Source: an uncultured Acidobacteriia bacterium
Lineage (GTDB): Bacteria; Acidobacteriota; Terriglobia; Bryobacterales; Bryobacteraceae
Direction: 5' to 3'
Assembly: GCA_903875575.1 (NCBI GenBank)
Contig: CAIQWJ010000093.1
Span: forward strand, 23,056-87,055
Length of the DNA: 64,000 nt
Under the pieces are notes generated by a model. It was given only the letters and a program-made list of their open reading frames with translations, did not search any database and was not told the origin of the DNA. Positions 8,517-17,521 of this stretch are shown here, piece after piece. Made by a program: the position numbers and the translations under genes. The stretch's first letter is position 1; every line of letters starts with the position of its first letter.

Positions 8517-9470
8517 TCAGATTGCGTGCGGCGGGGCGCTCCGTAACTCCGCGGCCTTTTCCTCCGCAACAGTATCGTTGAGGAACAATCCGGTTCCCGA
8601 TTCTACACCGGCAATATATTTGATCTTGTCCCGGCTGCGCTGGATGGGGCGGAACTCAACGTAGAAGTGAAAATACGGATGCTGGCCGCGCGAGGGACGC
8701 TGCCGCACCATCATCATCAGAGGCATGGGAAAGCCCCAGAGGTTGTCATATTTCATACGGACGGTTTTGATCACGCCGCCCAGTTCTTCGCGCTCCGTCG
8801 GGGTGAGGTCAGAAAGAGAAGAAGCGTGGCGTCGCGGATAGATATGGATCTCGCCCGGATATTTGGCATGGAACGGTACGAAGACAACGAAGAGTTCCGA
8901 CTCCAGGACAATGCGGGTCCCGGCATGGAGTTCTTCCGCCAGCAGCCGGCAGTAGAGGCATTCCGAGTCCCGTTCCAGGTGCAGTCTGGCCGACTCCAGT
9001 TCTCGCTCCAGCAGGGGCGGCAGGAGCGGGAGCGAATAGATCTGCCCATGCGGATGCGGCATAGTGACGCCAATCGCTTCGCCCGCGTTTTCGAAGACGA
9101 AGACGTACGCGATATCGGGATTCGCGAAGAGCTCTTCCGTACGGGTGCGCCATAGCTCCACGACCTTCGCCCAGTGGGCAGCGGGCATTGCGGCCGGGGA
9201 CAGCTTGTGATCGGAATGATACAGAACGACGTCGCAGGCACCTCTGCCGCCAGTCGTACCGAAGATCGCCGGCTGATCTTCAAATGGCGCATTTTCAGGA
9301 CTGAAGGCAGCGAAATCATTCGGGTAGAGGAGGGTCTCGTATTGGTCCGGCACTTTGCCGGAGCCGGGACAGAACGGACACCAATCCTTTGGCATCTGCG
9401 GACGATTCTGACGGACAGCCGCCACCGAAACCCATTCCCGCAACAGCGGGTGCCAGCGTAGTTCGCTCAC
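8517..9470 (-). CDS. galT: Galactose-1-phosphate uridylyltransferase
   Basis: A 317-residue HIT-superfamily enzyme. It exchanges UMP between UDP-glucose and galactose-1-phosphate in the Leloir pathway in the cytoplasm. The zinc site begins with CPFCPG near residue 31. The catalytic histidine lies in the MPHPHGQIY motif near residue 135, preceded by FENAGEAIG. A second Cys pair (CLYC) lies near residue 172. Length is typical. It starts with GTG at 9470, overlapping the stop of the upstream deacetylase gene as GTGA. No galK or galE lies nearby, so another nucleotidyl substrate is possible. Confidence 0.9.
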   Translation of the reverse strand: MSELRWHPLLREWVSVAAVRQNRPQMPKDWCPFCPGSGKVPDQYETLLYPNDFAAFSPENAPFEDQPAIFGTTGGRGACDVVLYHSDHKLSPAAMPAAHWAKVVELWRTRTEELFANPDIAYVFVFENAGEAIGVTMPHPHGQIYSLPLLPPLLERELESARLHLERDSECLYCRLLAEELHAGTRIVLESELFVVFVPFHAKYPGEIHIYPRRHASSLSDLTPTEREELGGVIKTVRMKYDNLWGFPMPLMMMVRQRPSRGQHPYFHFYVEFRPIQRSRDKIKYIAGVESGTGLFLNDTVAEEKAAELRSAPPHAI

Positions 9471-10174
9471 AGGCTGCGGACGGGGAAAGCGACGACGTCG
9501 TCAATCCTCATCGTCTCCTTCACGACATAGGGCTCGCCGTATTTCACGCCGATCAGATTGCCGTAGAAGCGGGCGATGGCGGCCAGGCGCTCACGAATTT
9601 CCGTTTCATCGGGAAACAGAGTCTCGCCTTCGATCATGGAGCCGTATTGCGAACGGTAAGCGAACAACGATTCCATGCGCTTCTCAAAGTAGCGGGTAAT
9701 GTCCACCACAAAGGACGGGGTGACATTCGCATAAATCGAAGAGTAGATGATTTTGTGCGGGCGATGCGGTTCAGTGTACTGATCGATCTTCTTCAGCCCT
9801 GCGAGGAAGCACGATTCGTAGCCGATTTCCGACGCACGATAGTGATCGGGGTGACGCCCTGTCCAATACGGGAGGATCACGGTCTTCGGACGCAAGACCC
9901 GGATCTTATAAGCCAGGGTCATGCGTCCGGCCATGGAGTTTTCAAGGCGCGCGTCCGGAAAATGCAGATTCTCGCGGTGCGAGACGCCGAGAATCTTCGC
10001 CGCCGCTTCCGACTCTTCCACACGGATCTCCGGCGAGCCGCGGGTTCCCATGTCGCCGGCCGTCATATCGATAATGCCGGTGGAATAACCGGCTTCCGCC
10101 ATGCGCAGCAGCGTGCCGCCGCAGGTCTGTTCCACATCGTCCGGATGCGCCGCGATGGCAAGTACGTCAACCAT
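9467..10174 (-). CDS. bshB1: PIG-L family deacetylase, BshB1-type (bacillithiol synthesis)
   Basis: A 235-residue LmbE/PIG-L metal-dependent deacetylase. BshB1 removes the acetyl group from GlcNAc-malate to give GlcN-malate, the second step of bacillithiol synthesis. The zinc motif AAHPDDVE lies at residues 8-15 and a second histidine motif GRHPDH near residue 105. TAGDMGTRGSPEIR is a block shared with BshB1 proteins. The ATG at 10174 follows a good purine-rich site (AAAGAGGAAAGAA). BshA and BshC are not in the window. A plain GlcNAc-conjugate deacetylase is the alternative. Confidence 0.85.
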   Translation of the reverse strand: MVDVLAIAAHPDDVEQTCGGTLLRMAEAGYSTGIIDMTAGDMGTRGSPEIRVEESEAAAKILGVSHRENLHFPDARLENSMAGRMTLAYKIRVLRPKTVILPYWTGRHPDHYRASEIGYESCFLAGLKKIDQYTEPHRPHKIIYSSIYANVTPSFVVDITRYFEKRMESLFAYRSQYGSMIEGETLFPDETEIRERLAAIARFYGNLIGVKYGEPYVVKETMRIDDVVAFPVRSL

Positions 10175-10195
10175 TTCTTTCCTCTTTCATTTTGG

Positions 10196-10864
10196 TTACC
10201 AACGCGCGTCGGAAGGCCGCAGATAGCGACGACGCGATCCCATGACCGTCACGAGCAACATACCAGCAAGGAAACCGCCAATATGGGCGAACCAGGCGGT
10301 GCCGCCATCGGAGACCTGCGTCTGTACGAGCGAACCATAGCCGTTGAACAACTGCGTCACAAACCAGAAAATCACGAAAAACCAGGCGGGAATCTCGGTG
10401 GTGGTCACGAAGACAAGAACAAACACCAGAGTATGAATCCAGGCGCGGGGGAACTTTAACAGGTAAGCGCCCATGACCCCGGCAATGGCACCGCTCGCTC
10501 CCACAGTTGGGGTGTGGGAATAGAAGTTGAACGCCAGATGCACGAAGCCCGCGGCAACGCCGCACAAGAGATAGAAGCCGAGGAATTTCAGATGGCCCAT
10601 GGCGTCCTCCAGGCTCTTCCCGAAAGCCCAGAGGAAGAGCATGTTGCCGATAATGTGCATCCAACCGGCATGCATGAACATCGACGTGACCAGAGTGGAC
10701 AGCCGGAAATGAGCGGGCACCATGGCGTAGCGCGCCATGAAGTCATTGCGGGAAAAATCATCCAGCGTGATTTCATGGAAAAACACCATGGCGCACACGA
10801 TGATCAGCAGAATCGTTACGATGGGCGGAGTGGTAACGGGGCGATCGTCCCGAAGGGGAAACAT
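10196..10864 (-). CDS. Rhomboid family intramembrane serine protease
   Basis: A 222-residue inner-membrane protein with six or seven helices. The catalytic serine is in TVGASGAIAGVMGAY and the paired histidine in AWFAHIGGFLAG near residue 193. The HAGWMHIIGNMLFLW loop motif is typical of the family. It cleaves single-pass membrane proteins within the bilayer; its substrates here are unknown. The ATG overlaps the stop of the pfkB-type gene by one base (TAATG), so it belongs to the leftward operon. Confidence 0.92.
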   Translation of the reverse strand: MFPLRDDRPVTTPPIVTILLIIVCAMVFFHEITLDDFSRNDFMARYAMVPAHFRLSTLVTSMFMHAGWMHIIGNMLFLWAFGKSLEDAMGHLKFLGFYLLCGVAAGFVHLAFNFYSHTPTVGASGAIAGVMGAYLLKFPRAWIHTLVFVLVFVTTTEIPAWFFVIFWFVTQLFNGYGSLVQTQVSDGGTAWFAHIGGFLAGMLLVTVMGSRRRYLRPSDARW

Positions 10865-11829
10865 TAAGCGCCCTGCGCCCGTCCGGCGATTTCAGGACGG
10901 CTGCGGCGATGACCGTGTGCTATCAGTTGCCGGACCTCATCGAGCGTCGCGATGTGTCCCCGCGCACCATTGGCGGTGCAGTTCAGCGCGGCCATGGCAT
11001 TGGAAAACTCAAGAGCTTGGGCGAGAGGCATCTTCTGTAGCACAGAATAACAGAACGCTCCATGAAACACGTCGCCCGCACCGGTGGTGTCGAGGCAATT
11101 CATCGTGAAGCCGGGCGAGTAAAAATAGCGGCCCTGCGCACGGGCCAGTGCGCCATCCGCACCTAACGTCATGGCTGCAACCGGCATCCCGTGCTTTTCC
11201 TGGATGTGGGCCAACGCCTCGAAAGGATCGTCGATGCCGGTCCAGCGTCCTGGGAAGTCGGAACTGGCAATGAGGTAGTCCACCAGAGGGAGCACGCGGT
11301 CGAAGCCGGCGTAGATGGTGTCCACGTCCACGGTGACCGGAATGCCGTGCTCACGGGCGATGCGCGCGGCGTGTTCAACGGCCGCAGTGTCATGACCATC
11401 TATGTGCAACAGGCGGGCGCTGGTGATTTGCCCGGAGGTGATCTCTTCGGGGGCGATGCGCAGACAATCCGGCCTGCGCCACAGCACGGTGCGTTCCCCG
11501 GTGGACTGGTCCACGATGATGTAGGCCGACTGGTTGGGGCAGTTTTCACGAAGCTGCACGTCATCGAGATTGATGCCGGAGCCACGCAGGCTTTCCAACT
11601 GAATGCGGCCCCGCTCGTCGCTGCCTATAGTGCCGATGTACTTTGTGCGCAACCCGAGCTTCGCGCAAGCCACCATGGCGGAGGCAACCTGGCCGCCGGG
11701 AGAAAGCGTTTCGCTGAGAAAGGGAACCTTGCCTCCGTATGCCGGAAACTTCGGCACCACGAGCACTGTGTCGGTGGCGTTCAGTCCGACACCAACAACG
11801 TCAAATTCCTTCGCGTTCGGATCAGGCAT
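10864..11829 (-). CDS. PfkB family carbohydrate kinase
   Basis: A 321-residue ribokinase-fold sugar kinase. The N-terminal GG motif is seen as ETLSPGGQVASAMVACAKLG, and the catalytic C-terminal motif is DTTGAGDVFHGAFCYSV with the aspartate base. The family phosphorylates sugars or nucleosides with ATP; the exact substrate cannot be read. It overlaps the dcd gene by eight bases upstream and the rhomboid gene by one base downstream, so all three are co-transcribed. Length is normal. Confidence 0.88.
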   Translation of the reverse strand: MPDPNAKEFDVVGVGLNATDTVLVVPKFPAYGGKVPFLSETLSPGGQVASAMVACAKLGLRTKYIGTIGSDERGRIQLESLRGSGINLDDVQLRENCPNQSAYIIVDQSTGERTVLWRRPDCLRIAPEEITSGQITSARLLHIDGHDTAAVEHAARIAREHGIPVTVDVDTIYAGFDRVLPLVDYLIASSDFPGRWTGIDDPFEALAHIQEKHGMPVAAMTLGADGALARAQGRYFYSPGFTMNCLDTTGAGDVFHGAFCYSVLQKMPLAQALEFSNAMAALNCTANGARGHIATLDEVRQLIAHGHRRSRPEIAGRAQGA

Positions 11830-12949
11830 GAACCGGCGTCCGGAAGTGCTTGCTGAGTTTCAGGCCCTGCCGCTGATAATTCGAACCAATGCCTTCACCG
11901 TAGAGAGTGCGTGGGCGTTCCAGCAGCCGTTCGAAGACCAGGCTCGCGACGATCTGGCCGTCTTCGAGGATAAACGGGACCTCATGCGAGCGAACTTCCA
12001 GCACTGCGCGGGTGCCGTTGATTTCACCCGTGGAACCGTAGCCGAAGCCGGGATCGAAGAAGCCTGCGTAGTGGATACGAAATTCGCCGATGGTAGGATC
12101 ATACGGCACCATTTCGGCTGCGTATTGCGGGGGAATTCGCACGCGTTCGCGGGAGGCGAGGATGTAGAAGTCTTCTGGGTCGAGCACCAGGGTGCGGCCT
12201 TCGTTGCGGCGAATGGGGTCCCAGAAATCTTCTGTCGCGTAGTGGCCGATTTTGCTGAGGTCGATGAGCGGGGCGTGTTTTTTCGCGCGATAGCCAATGA
12301 TGGGGGAGCCTTCGATGCCTGCAAGATCTACGGACAACCGCAGGCCGTTTTCGATGTTGGCCTCGCCCCGCGATTCGTCAGGCAAATAGACAAGAGCTTC
12401 AGTACTGTCGATTTCGCGCAGGAGTTGATCGGAGGGTTGGTGGTCACCCTGAAAGAGGCGCAATTGTGAGAGTCGGTCGCCCTGGCGGGCGACGACGCTG
12501 AAGGTGCGCGGCACGACTTCAGCGAAGAGACGGCCTTTGTAGCCGGCCGGAACGATTTCAAATTGCCGCCCTTCATCAGTGATCAGGCGGGTGAAGATAT
12601 CCAGTCGTCCGGTGGAGCTTTTCGGGTTGGCCTTGCCAGAGATGTTGCCCGGCAGTGCCAATTCTTCCTGAAGCGGAACGATGTAGACGCAGCCTTTTTC
12701 CAGCACGGCGGGGCGGGTGAGATCGAGTGTGTGGAGGCGATATTGTTCGAGCTTGCTGGTTACCGTGGCGTTACCCGTCACCAGGAAACTGGCGCGTACG
12801 CGATAGGCTTCGGCACCCAGCCGCAGGTCAAGCGACGATGGCTGCACCTGTTCCGGCAGGATTCCGGCGCGCGCTCTGATGGCGCCGCTTGCAATCATCT
12901 GCTCCAGTGACTGGGAGGGCAGGACACCGGTCTGTGTATCGGCGGTCAT
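11822..12949 (-). CDS. dcd: 2'-deoxycytidine 5'-triphosphate deaminase (long form)
   Basis: A 375-residue protein of the long Dcd family. It deaminates dCTP to dUTP for thymidylate synthesis. The sequence shows PSSLDLRLGAEAYRVRASFL near residue 38, and SGKANPKSSTGRLDIF plus GYKGRLFAEVVPRTF in the first half, with a second dUTPase-like half ending in GLKLSKHFRTP. The long form is about twice the size of E. coli Dcd, as if two domains were joined. Its ATG abuts the stop of the methyltransferase gene upstream. Confidence 0.85.
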   Translation of the reverse strand: MTADTQTGVLPSQSLEQMIASGAIRARAGILPEQVQPSSLDLRLGAEAYRVRASFLVTGNATVTSKLEQYRLHTLDLTRPAVLEKGCVYIVPLQEELALPGNISGKANPKSSTGRLDIFTRLITDEGRQFEIVPAGYKGRLFAEVVPRTFSVVARQGDRLSQLRLFQGDHQPSDQLLREIDSTEALVYLPDESRGEANIENGLRLSVDLAGIEGSPIIGYRAKKHAPLIDLSKIGHYATEDFWDPIRRNEGRTLVLDPEDFYILASRERVRIPPQYAAEMVPYDPTIGEFRIHYAGFFDPGFGYGSTGEINGTRAVLEVRSHEVPFILEDGQIVASLVFERLLERPRTLYGEGIGSNYQRQGLKLSKHFRTPVHA

Positions 12950-13621
12950 CTATTTCACGCGGGAGATCGACATGCCATCGATCTTATCTTTCAGGATGGG
13001 GAGCAGGATGGATTCGAGGCGGGGATCCGTGGCAATCAGCTTGTTATAGGCTGTGACGCCTGCGGCCATCTCGTCGGGCGGGGTTGCTTTCAGGATGTCG
13101 CCATGACGGATCAGATTGTCGCCCACGATCACGGTGCCAGAGTGCGAGAGTTGCATGACCTGGTTCAGATAGCCAGCGTAGCCGATCTTGTCGGCGTCGA
13201 TGAAAACGAAATCGAAGGGCTCTTCGCCGGCCTTGATCATGGCGTCCAGGGTTTCGCCTGCCTTGCCCACGCGGATTTCAACCATGCCACCCACACCTGC
13301 ACGATCGAGATTTTTTCGGGCCACCACTTCGTGTTCCGGCTTCAGTTCCAGCGTGACGACTTTGCCATCGGCAGGCAGCGCGCGCGCCAGCAAAGTAGTG
13401 CTGTAGCCGCCCAGCGTGCCAATTTCGAGGACGCGCTTTGCGCCTGTCATCTTCACCAAAATGTACATCAGGCGGCCCTGGCTGGGAGAAATCGCGATGG
13501 CCGGCATGCCCGCAGCATCCGTGTCTTTCAGATTCTGCTCTAAAGCGTCATCCGGGGGCACGAACAGGCGGTCAATGTAATCGCTGATCCCGATCAGGAG
13601 GTCTTCGCGGACTGGTTGCAT
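12950..13621 (-). CDS. O-methyltransferase (class I SAM-dependent, CCoAOMT-like)
   Basis: A 223-residue SAM-dependent methyltransferase. Motif I is RVLEIGTLGGYSTTLLAR, the acidic motif is KVVTLELKPEH and the metal-binding region is FDFVFIDADKIGY, all typical of the cation-dependent catechol / caffeoyl-CoA O-methyltransferase family. The start at 13621 is chosen because CAGGAG lies six bases upstream; another ATG at 13627 sits directly on that site. It is first gene of the six- or seven-gene leftward operon ending near 7712. Acceptor substrate unknown. Confidence 0.87.
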   Translation of the reverse strand: MQPVREDLLIGISDYIDRLFVPPDDALEQNLKDTDAAGMPAIAISPSQGRLMYILVKMTGAKRVLEIGTLGGYSTTLLARALPADGKVVTLELKPEHEVVARKNLDRAGVGGMVEIRVGKAGETLDAMIKAGEEPFDFVFIDADKIGYAGYLNQVMQLSHSGTVIVGDNLIRHGDILKATPPDEMAAGVTAYNKLIATDPRLESILLPILKDKIDGMSISRVK

Positions 13622-13769
13622 TCCCATCTCCTGAATTGTACAGTTCGGGCGATGGATGACACCCAGAGTCCTGGAGCGGTAGTTCAGCGTAACCAGCCCG
13701 AGTTGAACGTATTCCAGATGCATTTGACAGTCGCGACCAGAATATGCAATCGTTAATCGACGATAGAAA

Positions 13770-14123
13770 ATGAGCAGCCAAGCCAAGCGTGAGGATTTTT
13801 GCTGCGCCCCGGAACCGCCTCAGCCAGAGTTGACAATGCAGGCGCTCGAGGGGGCCGAAGCCGACGAAAATTTAGCGAAATTGGCGAAGGCGCTTGGGCA
13901 CCCTGCCCGGGTCCACATCCTCCGGATGCTCTCACGGAAAGAGGCACGGGTTTGCAGTCAGATCGTAGACGAGCTTCCGTTAGCTCAGTCCACCGTTTCG
14001 GAGCATCTGCGCATTCTGAAGGACGCAGGTTTGGTACGGAGCACACAGGACGGCCCGAGGGTTGGTTACTGCATAAACTTCGACGGACTGCGCCGACTGA
14101 AGGCCCTGGTAGCAATCATATGA
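13770..14123 (+). CDS. arsR: ArsR family metalloregulator (first copy)
   Basis: A 117-residue winged-helix repressor. The recognition region is [29 protein letters not shown], and [12 protein letters not shown] precedes it. Possible As(III) ligands are the Cys pair near residues 11-12 (DFCCAPEP) and Cys near residue 67. It heads the rightward half of the arsenic island (GAPDH, arsJ, arsC) and is likely the repressor of that operon. A short dyad ATCGT-6-ACGAT at 13749-13764 lies just before the ATG and could be part of its operator. Arsenic sensing is inferred from context. Confidence 0.88.
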   Translation: MSSQAKREDFCCAPEPPQPELTMQALEGAEADENLAKLAKALGHPARVHILRMLSRKEARVCSQIVDELPLAQSTVSEHLRILKDAGLVRSTQDGPRVGYCINFDGLRRLKALVAII

Positions 14124-14132
14124 AGGAAGCTC

Positions 14133-14270
14133 ATGTCAATGACGAACTGTGTACCCATCGCATCGTCCATCGTCGATGTTCGAACAGGGAACGGTGAACA
14201 GCTCGTGAGTGGCACCCAGGGGAACCGCGATCACATCGCAGAGATGAGCAGCAGAACGGATAGCTTCTGA
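14133..14270 (+). CDS. Possible 45-residue small protein between arsR and GAPDH
   Basis: A small frame begins with ATG at 14133, preceded by AAGGAAG at 14123-14129 at good spacing, and ends at TGA 14268-14270. The peptide (starts MSMTNCVPIASSIVDV) resembles nothing I know. The gap it fills, 14124-14318, otherwise holds only a 25-residue frame overlapping the arsR stop as ATGA. Either could be a translated leader or chance. Confidence 0.22.
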   Translation: MSMTNCVPIASSIVDVRTGNGEQLVSGTQGNRDHIAEMSSRTDSF

Positions 14271-14318
14271 CGGCAGGTATTCATATTATTCATCCGGCAA
14301 GGGACATTGGGAACAACT

Positions 14319-15338
14319 ATGACTAGAATCGCAATTAACGGATTTGGACGAATGGGAAGGCTTGCCTTCCGCGCGTTATGGGATCGGCCTGACGTATCGA
14401 TTGTGCATGTGAACGAAATCAAAGGCGGGGCCACGACGGCAGCCCATCTTCTCGAATTCGACAGTGTTCATGGCCGCTGGAGCCGGCCGACGACGGTCGC
14501 ACCCGACCACTTCACCATCGATGGGCGGAAGGTGGCGTTTACCGATGGCTCCAGGCCTGGCGACGTTGCGTGGGAAGCGAACGCCGTTGATATCGTCCTC
14601 GAATGCAGCGGCAAGCTGATCACGACGGAAGCACTGGAACCGTACTTTGAACGAGGGGTTCGGAAAGTGGCGGTCGCCGCTCCCGTCAAAACCAAGGGTG
14701 CGCTGAATATCGTCATGGGCGTGAATGACCATCTTTACTCGCCCGATGAACACAACATTATTACCGCCGCCTCCTGCACCACGAACTGTCTTGCTCCTGT
14801 GGTCAAAGTAATCCACGAGGGACTCGGGATTCGCCATGGCGTGATTACCACGATTCACGACGTCACCAACACGCAGATCATCGTCGATGCTCCGCATAAA
14901 GACCTTCGAAGAGCGCGTTCCGCGCTGATGTCTCTGATTCCTACTACGACTGGCTCAGCGACGGCAATTACGCTGATCTATCCCGAACTGAAGGGCAAAC
15001 TGAACGGCGTTGCGATCCGCGTCCCGCTGCTCAACGCGTCACTTACGGACTGCGTCTTCGAGGTCGAAAGACAGACCGACGTCGCGGAGGTCAACGGGCT
15101 GCTGAAAGCGGCTGCCGAGGGCGCTCTTAAGCGAATACTGGGATACGAAGAGCGTCCGCTTGTCTCAATCGACTATGTTAACGATCCGCGGTCGGGCATT
15201 GTGGATGCCTTGTCGACAATGGTGATTGACGGTACTCAGGTGAAGCTGCTCGTCTGGTACGACAACGAATGGGGCTATGCCAACAGGCTCGCGGAACTGG
15301 CTCTCAAGGTTGGGGCGCTGTTGCCCGCACGTTCGTGA
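14319..15338 (+). CDS. ArsJ-associated glyceraldehyde-3-phosphate dehydrogenase
   Basis: A 339-residue GAPDH. The NAD fold starts [18 protein letters not shown]; the catalytic cysteine is in [16 protein letters not shown], and the C-terminal [17 protein letters not shown] is conserved. Next to ArsJ, this class uses arsenate in place of phosphate to make unstable 1-arseno-3-phosphoglycerate for export. The ATG at 14319 is used rather than the upstream TTG at 14307; GGGA lies in the leader. The arsJ gene follows after 10 bases. A purely glycolytic role is unlikely in this context. Confidence 0.9.
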   Translation: MTRIAINGFGRMGRLAFRALWDRPDVSIVHVNEIKGGATTAAHLLEFDSVHGRWSRPTTVAPDHFTIDGRKVAFTDGSRPGDVAWEANAVDIVLECSGKLITTEALEPYFERGVRKVAVAAPVKTKGALNIVMGVNDHLYSPDEHNIITAASCTTNCLAPVVKVIHEGLGIRHGVITTIHDVTNTQIIVDAPHKDLRRARSALMSLIPTTTGSATAITLIYPELKGKLNGVAIRVPLLNASLTDCVFEVERQTDVAEVNGLLKAAAEGALKRILGYEERPLVSIDYVNDPRSGIVDALSTMVIDGTQVKLLVWYDNEWGYANRLAELALKVGALLPARS

Positions 15339-15348
15339 GATTCAACTG

Positions 15349-16593
15349 ATGACGAGTCTCCGCAGTTATGCGCTGGTTACCGGTGCCTATTGGGGGTTTA
15401 CGATCACCGATGGAGCGCTGCGCATGCTGGTGCTTCTGCATTTTTACAGACTCGGTTACGACGCTGTATCGATCGCATTCCTCTTTCTGTTTTACGAGTT
15501 CTTCGGTATCGTGACAAATCTCTTTGGTGGATGGATCGCATCGCGCTCGGGTGTCAAGGTTACTCTGTTTGGCGGGTTGATGCTGCAGATTGTGTCTCTG
15601 CTGATGCTGGCGGCGCAAAATCCGCGATGGTCCGCTCTGATTTCCGTGGTCTATGTGATGTCGGCGCAGGCACTTTCGGGGATCGCCAAGGATCTGACAA
15701 AGATGAGTTCGAAGAGTGCGATTAAGGCGATCGTGCCGGACAATGCGGACGGCACCCTGTTCAAATGGGTCGCTCGCCTGACCGGATCGAAGAACGCACT
15801 GAAAGGGTGTGGCTTCTTCGTGGGGGGCGCACTTCTGGCTGCATTGGGCTTCAAAGGAGCACTGGTGGCCATGGCAGTGGCTCTGGCCATCGTGCTGTTG
15901 GCCACGGCCGCGTCTTTGTCCGGCGATCTGGGACGTTCCAAGAAGAAGGTCAAATTCACGGCGCTGCTTTCGAAGAGCCGTGAAATCAACTGGCTGTCCG
16001 CCGCCCGATTGTTCCTCTTCGCATCGCGCGATGTCTGGTTTGTCGTCGGGCTGCCGGTTTTCCTCAGTCAGCTTGGGTGGTCATCGTATTCGGTGGGAGC
16101 GTTTCTGGCTTTGTGGGTGATTGGTTACGGCTTCATCCAGGCCGCTGTTCCCGAGCTTCTTCGTTTGCTGGGTGGCGGCAATACAATCGACGGGTCAGCC
16201 GCACGCCGATGGGCTGCGGTGCTGGTGCTGGTCCCTCTGGGGTTGATCGCCGCGCTGCGGTCCGGCGCAGACCGGGGGACGGTGCTGATGACGGGCCTCG
16301 CCGTCTTCGCGGTAGTCTTCGCGGTGAACTCAGCGGTACATTCCTACCTGGTCCTGATGTACACCGACGAAGATTCGGTGGCTTTGAACGTGGGTTTTTA
16401 CTATATGGCGAATGCGGGTGGCCGGCTCCTCGGGACGCTGCTCTCAGGGCTGATCTTTCAATTGGCCGGCTTCGCGGGATGCCTCTGGGGGTCTGTAGCA
16501 CTCGTTGTGGCGGCCGCGTTGCTATCGCTCAAGCTGCCGCGGGGACACGCTGTTTCTCTTGCGGCGATACCCTCCGGGTCTGGCGGCGAGTGA
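15349..16593 (+). CDS. arsJ: ArsJ organoarsenical efflux MFS transporter
   Basis: A 414-residue major-facilitator protein with about 12 membrane segments. It exports 1-arseno-3-phosphoglycerate made by the GAPDH encoded just upstream, and the product falls apart outside to arsenate. Family blocks seen are TGAYWGFTITDGALRMLVLL at the N-terminus, FLFYEFFGIVTNLFGGW, and the central KDLTKMSSKSAIK. The start is set at ATG 15349, at the first conserved block. The frame is open upstream into the GAPDH gene but that extension is not family-like. An arsC gene follows. Confidence 0.92.
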   Translation: MTSLRSYALVTGAYWGFTITDGALRMLVLLHFYRLGYDAVSIAFLFLFYEFFGIVTNLFGGWIASRSGVKVTLFGGLMLQIVSLLMLAAQNPRWSALISVVYVMSAQALSGIAKDLTKMSSKSAIKAIVPDNADGTLFKWVARLTGSKNALKGCGFFVGGALLAALGFKGALVAMAVALAIVLLATAASLSGDLGRSKKKVKFTALLSKSREINWLSAARLFLFASRDVWFVVGLPVFLSQLGWSSYSVGAFLALWVIGYGFIQAAVPELLRLLGGGNTIDGSAARRWAAVLVLVPLGLIAALRSGADRGTVLMTGLAVFAVVFAVNSAVHSYLVLMYTDEDSVALNVGFYYMANAGGRLLGTLLSGLIFQLAGFAGCLWGSVALVVAAALLSLKLPRGHAVSLAAIPSGSGGE

Positions 16594-16634
16594 CTCAGAT
16601 AGCCCTTCGCACCAATACTGTTCGGGAGACTCTC

Positions 16635-17069
16635 GTGGTTAAGAAGCGAGTCCTGATCATTTGCACGGGCAACTCGGCGCGGAGCCAGATGGCGGAGGCG
16701 TTGCTTCGGTTCGAGGGTTGCGACTCCTTTGAGGTCTTTTCAGCCGGAACACACCCGGCTACCGTACGCTCCGAGGCGGTGGCAGTCATGCGCGAGATCA
16801 ACGTCGATATCTCCGCCCAGCGATCCAAGCCGATCACGGAGTTTCAGGGGCAACAGTTCGATTTCATCATTACCGTCTGCGACAAGGCGCGCGAAGAGTG
16901 CCCCATCTTTCCCGGAGAAGTAACGCGACTCCACTGGCCCTTCGAAGACCCGGCAACATTCCTTGAAGCTGGCGAACCGCGTCTGGCAGCGTTCCGCACA
17001 TTGCGCGATCGAATCCAGGCGCGGGTCCTTGTATTCGTGGGCGAGAGTGCCCGGGGTTACCTATGGTAG
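16635..17069 (+). CDS. arsC: Arsenate reductase, thioredoxin-coupled LMW-PTP type (first copy)
   Basis: A 144-residue low-molecular-weight phosphatase-fold reductase that converts As(V) to As(III). The P-loop with nucleophilic Cys is IICTGNSARSQM near residue 10. Later redox Cys lie in ITVCDKAREECPIFPG. The start is the GTG at 16635, preceded by GGGAGA at the right spacing. The frame runs open far upstream through arsJ, but that part is not coding. It is the last gene of the rightward ars operon. Having ArsC beside ArsJ lets the cell use either route for arsenate. Confidence 0.9.
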   Translation: MVKKRVLIICTGNSARSQMAEALLRFEGCDSFEVFSAGTHPATVRSEAVAVMREINVDISAQRSKPITEFQGQQFDFIITVCDKAREECPIFPGEVTRLHWPFEDPATFLEAGEPRLAAFRTLRDRIQARVLVFVGESARGYLW

Positions 17070-17100
17070 GGCCAATAGGGAGTGGCTGGATTAAGACCAG

Positions 17101-17514
17101 TCAGACCGTGGCCAGCCCCCAATCCTGTATCTTTGCCCGAATCTGATCGCGTACTTTACGGAACGAGGCATAGCGGACGGCTTCGGGTTCGCCGGTTCCG
17201 GCAGGGTCCACAAATGACCAGTGAAGGCGCTGCGTTTGGCCCGGAAATATCGGACAGACCTCGTTCGCGCGGTCGCAGACGGTTATCACGTAATCGAATT
17301 CCTGACCAGCGAATTCATCCACTGATTTCGAGCGGTGGCTTCTGATGTCGATGCCGAGTTCGTGCATGACTTCGATGGCTTCCGGGCGCACGAAGGAGGG
17401 CTTCATTCCCGCCGAGAACACTTCCGCGCGATCTCCCATTTCGGCGCGCATCAGGCCTTCGGCCAGTTGGCTGCGGGCGGAATTGCCGGTGCAAAGGATA
17501 AGGATTCGTTTCAT
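17101..17514 (-). CDS. arsC: Arsenate reductase, thioredoxin-coupled LMW-PTP type (second copy)
   Basis: A 137-residue paralogue of the arsC ending at 17069, to which it converges. It has the same P-loop (ILCTGNSARSQLAEGLM) and distal Cys pair (VCDRANEVCPIFPGQ). Sequence similarity between the two is moderate, so they are old duplicates or independently gained. It follows acr3 by seven bases in the same direction, and the pair forms the standard reduce-and-export arsenite module. Confidence 0.92.
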   Translation of the reverse strand: MKRILILCTGNSARSQLAEGLMRAEMGDRAEVFSAGMKPSFVRPEAIEVMHELGIDIRSHRSKSVDEFAGQEFDYVITVCDRANEVCPIFPGQTQRLHWSFVDPAGTGEPEAVRYASFRKVRDQIRAKIQDWGLATV

Positions 17515-17521
17515 ATGGTTT

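Noticed and set aside
16077..16634. N-terminal extension of arsC overlapping arsJ
   Set aside because: The extension is a shadow of arsJ in another frame; ArsC similarity starts at the GTG at 16635, which has its own ribosome site.
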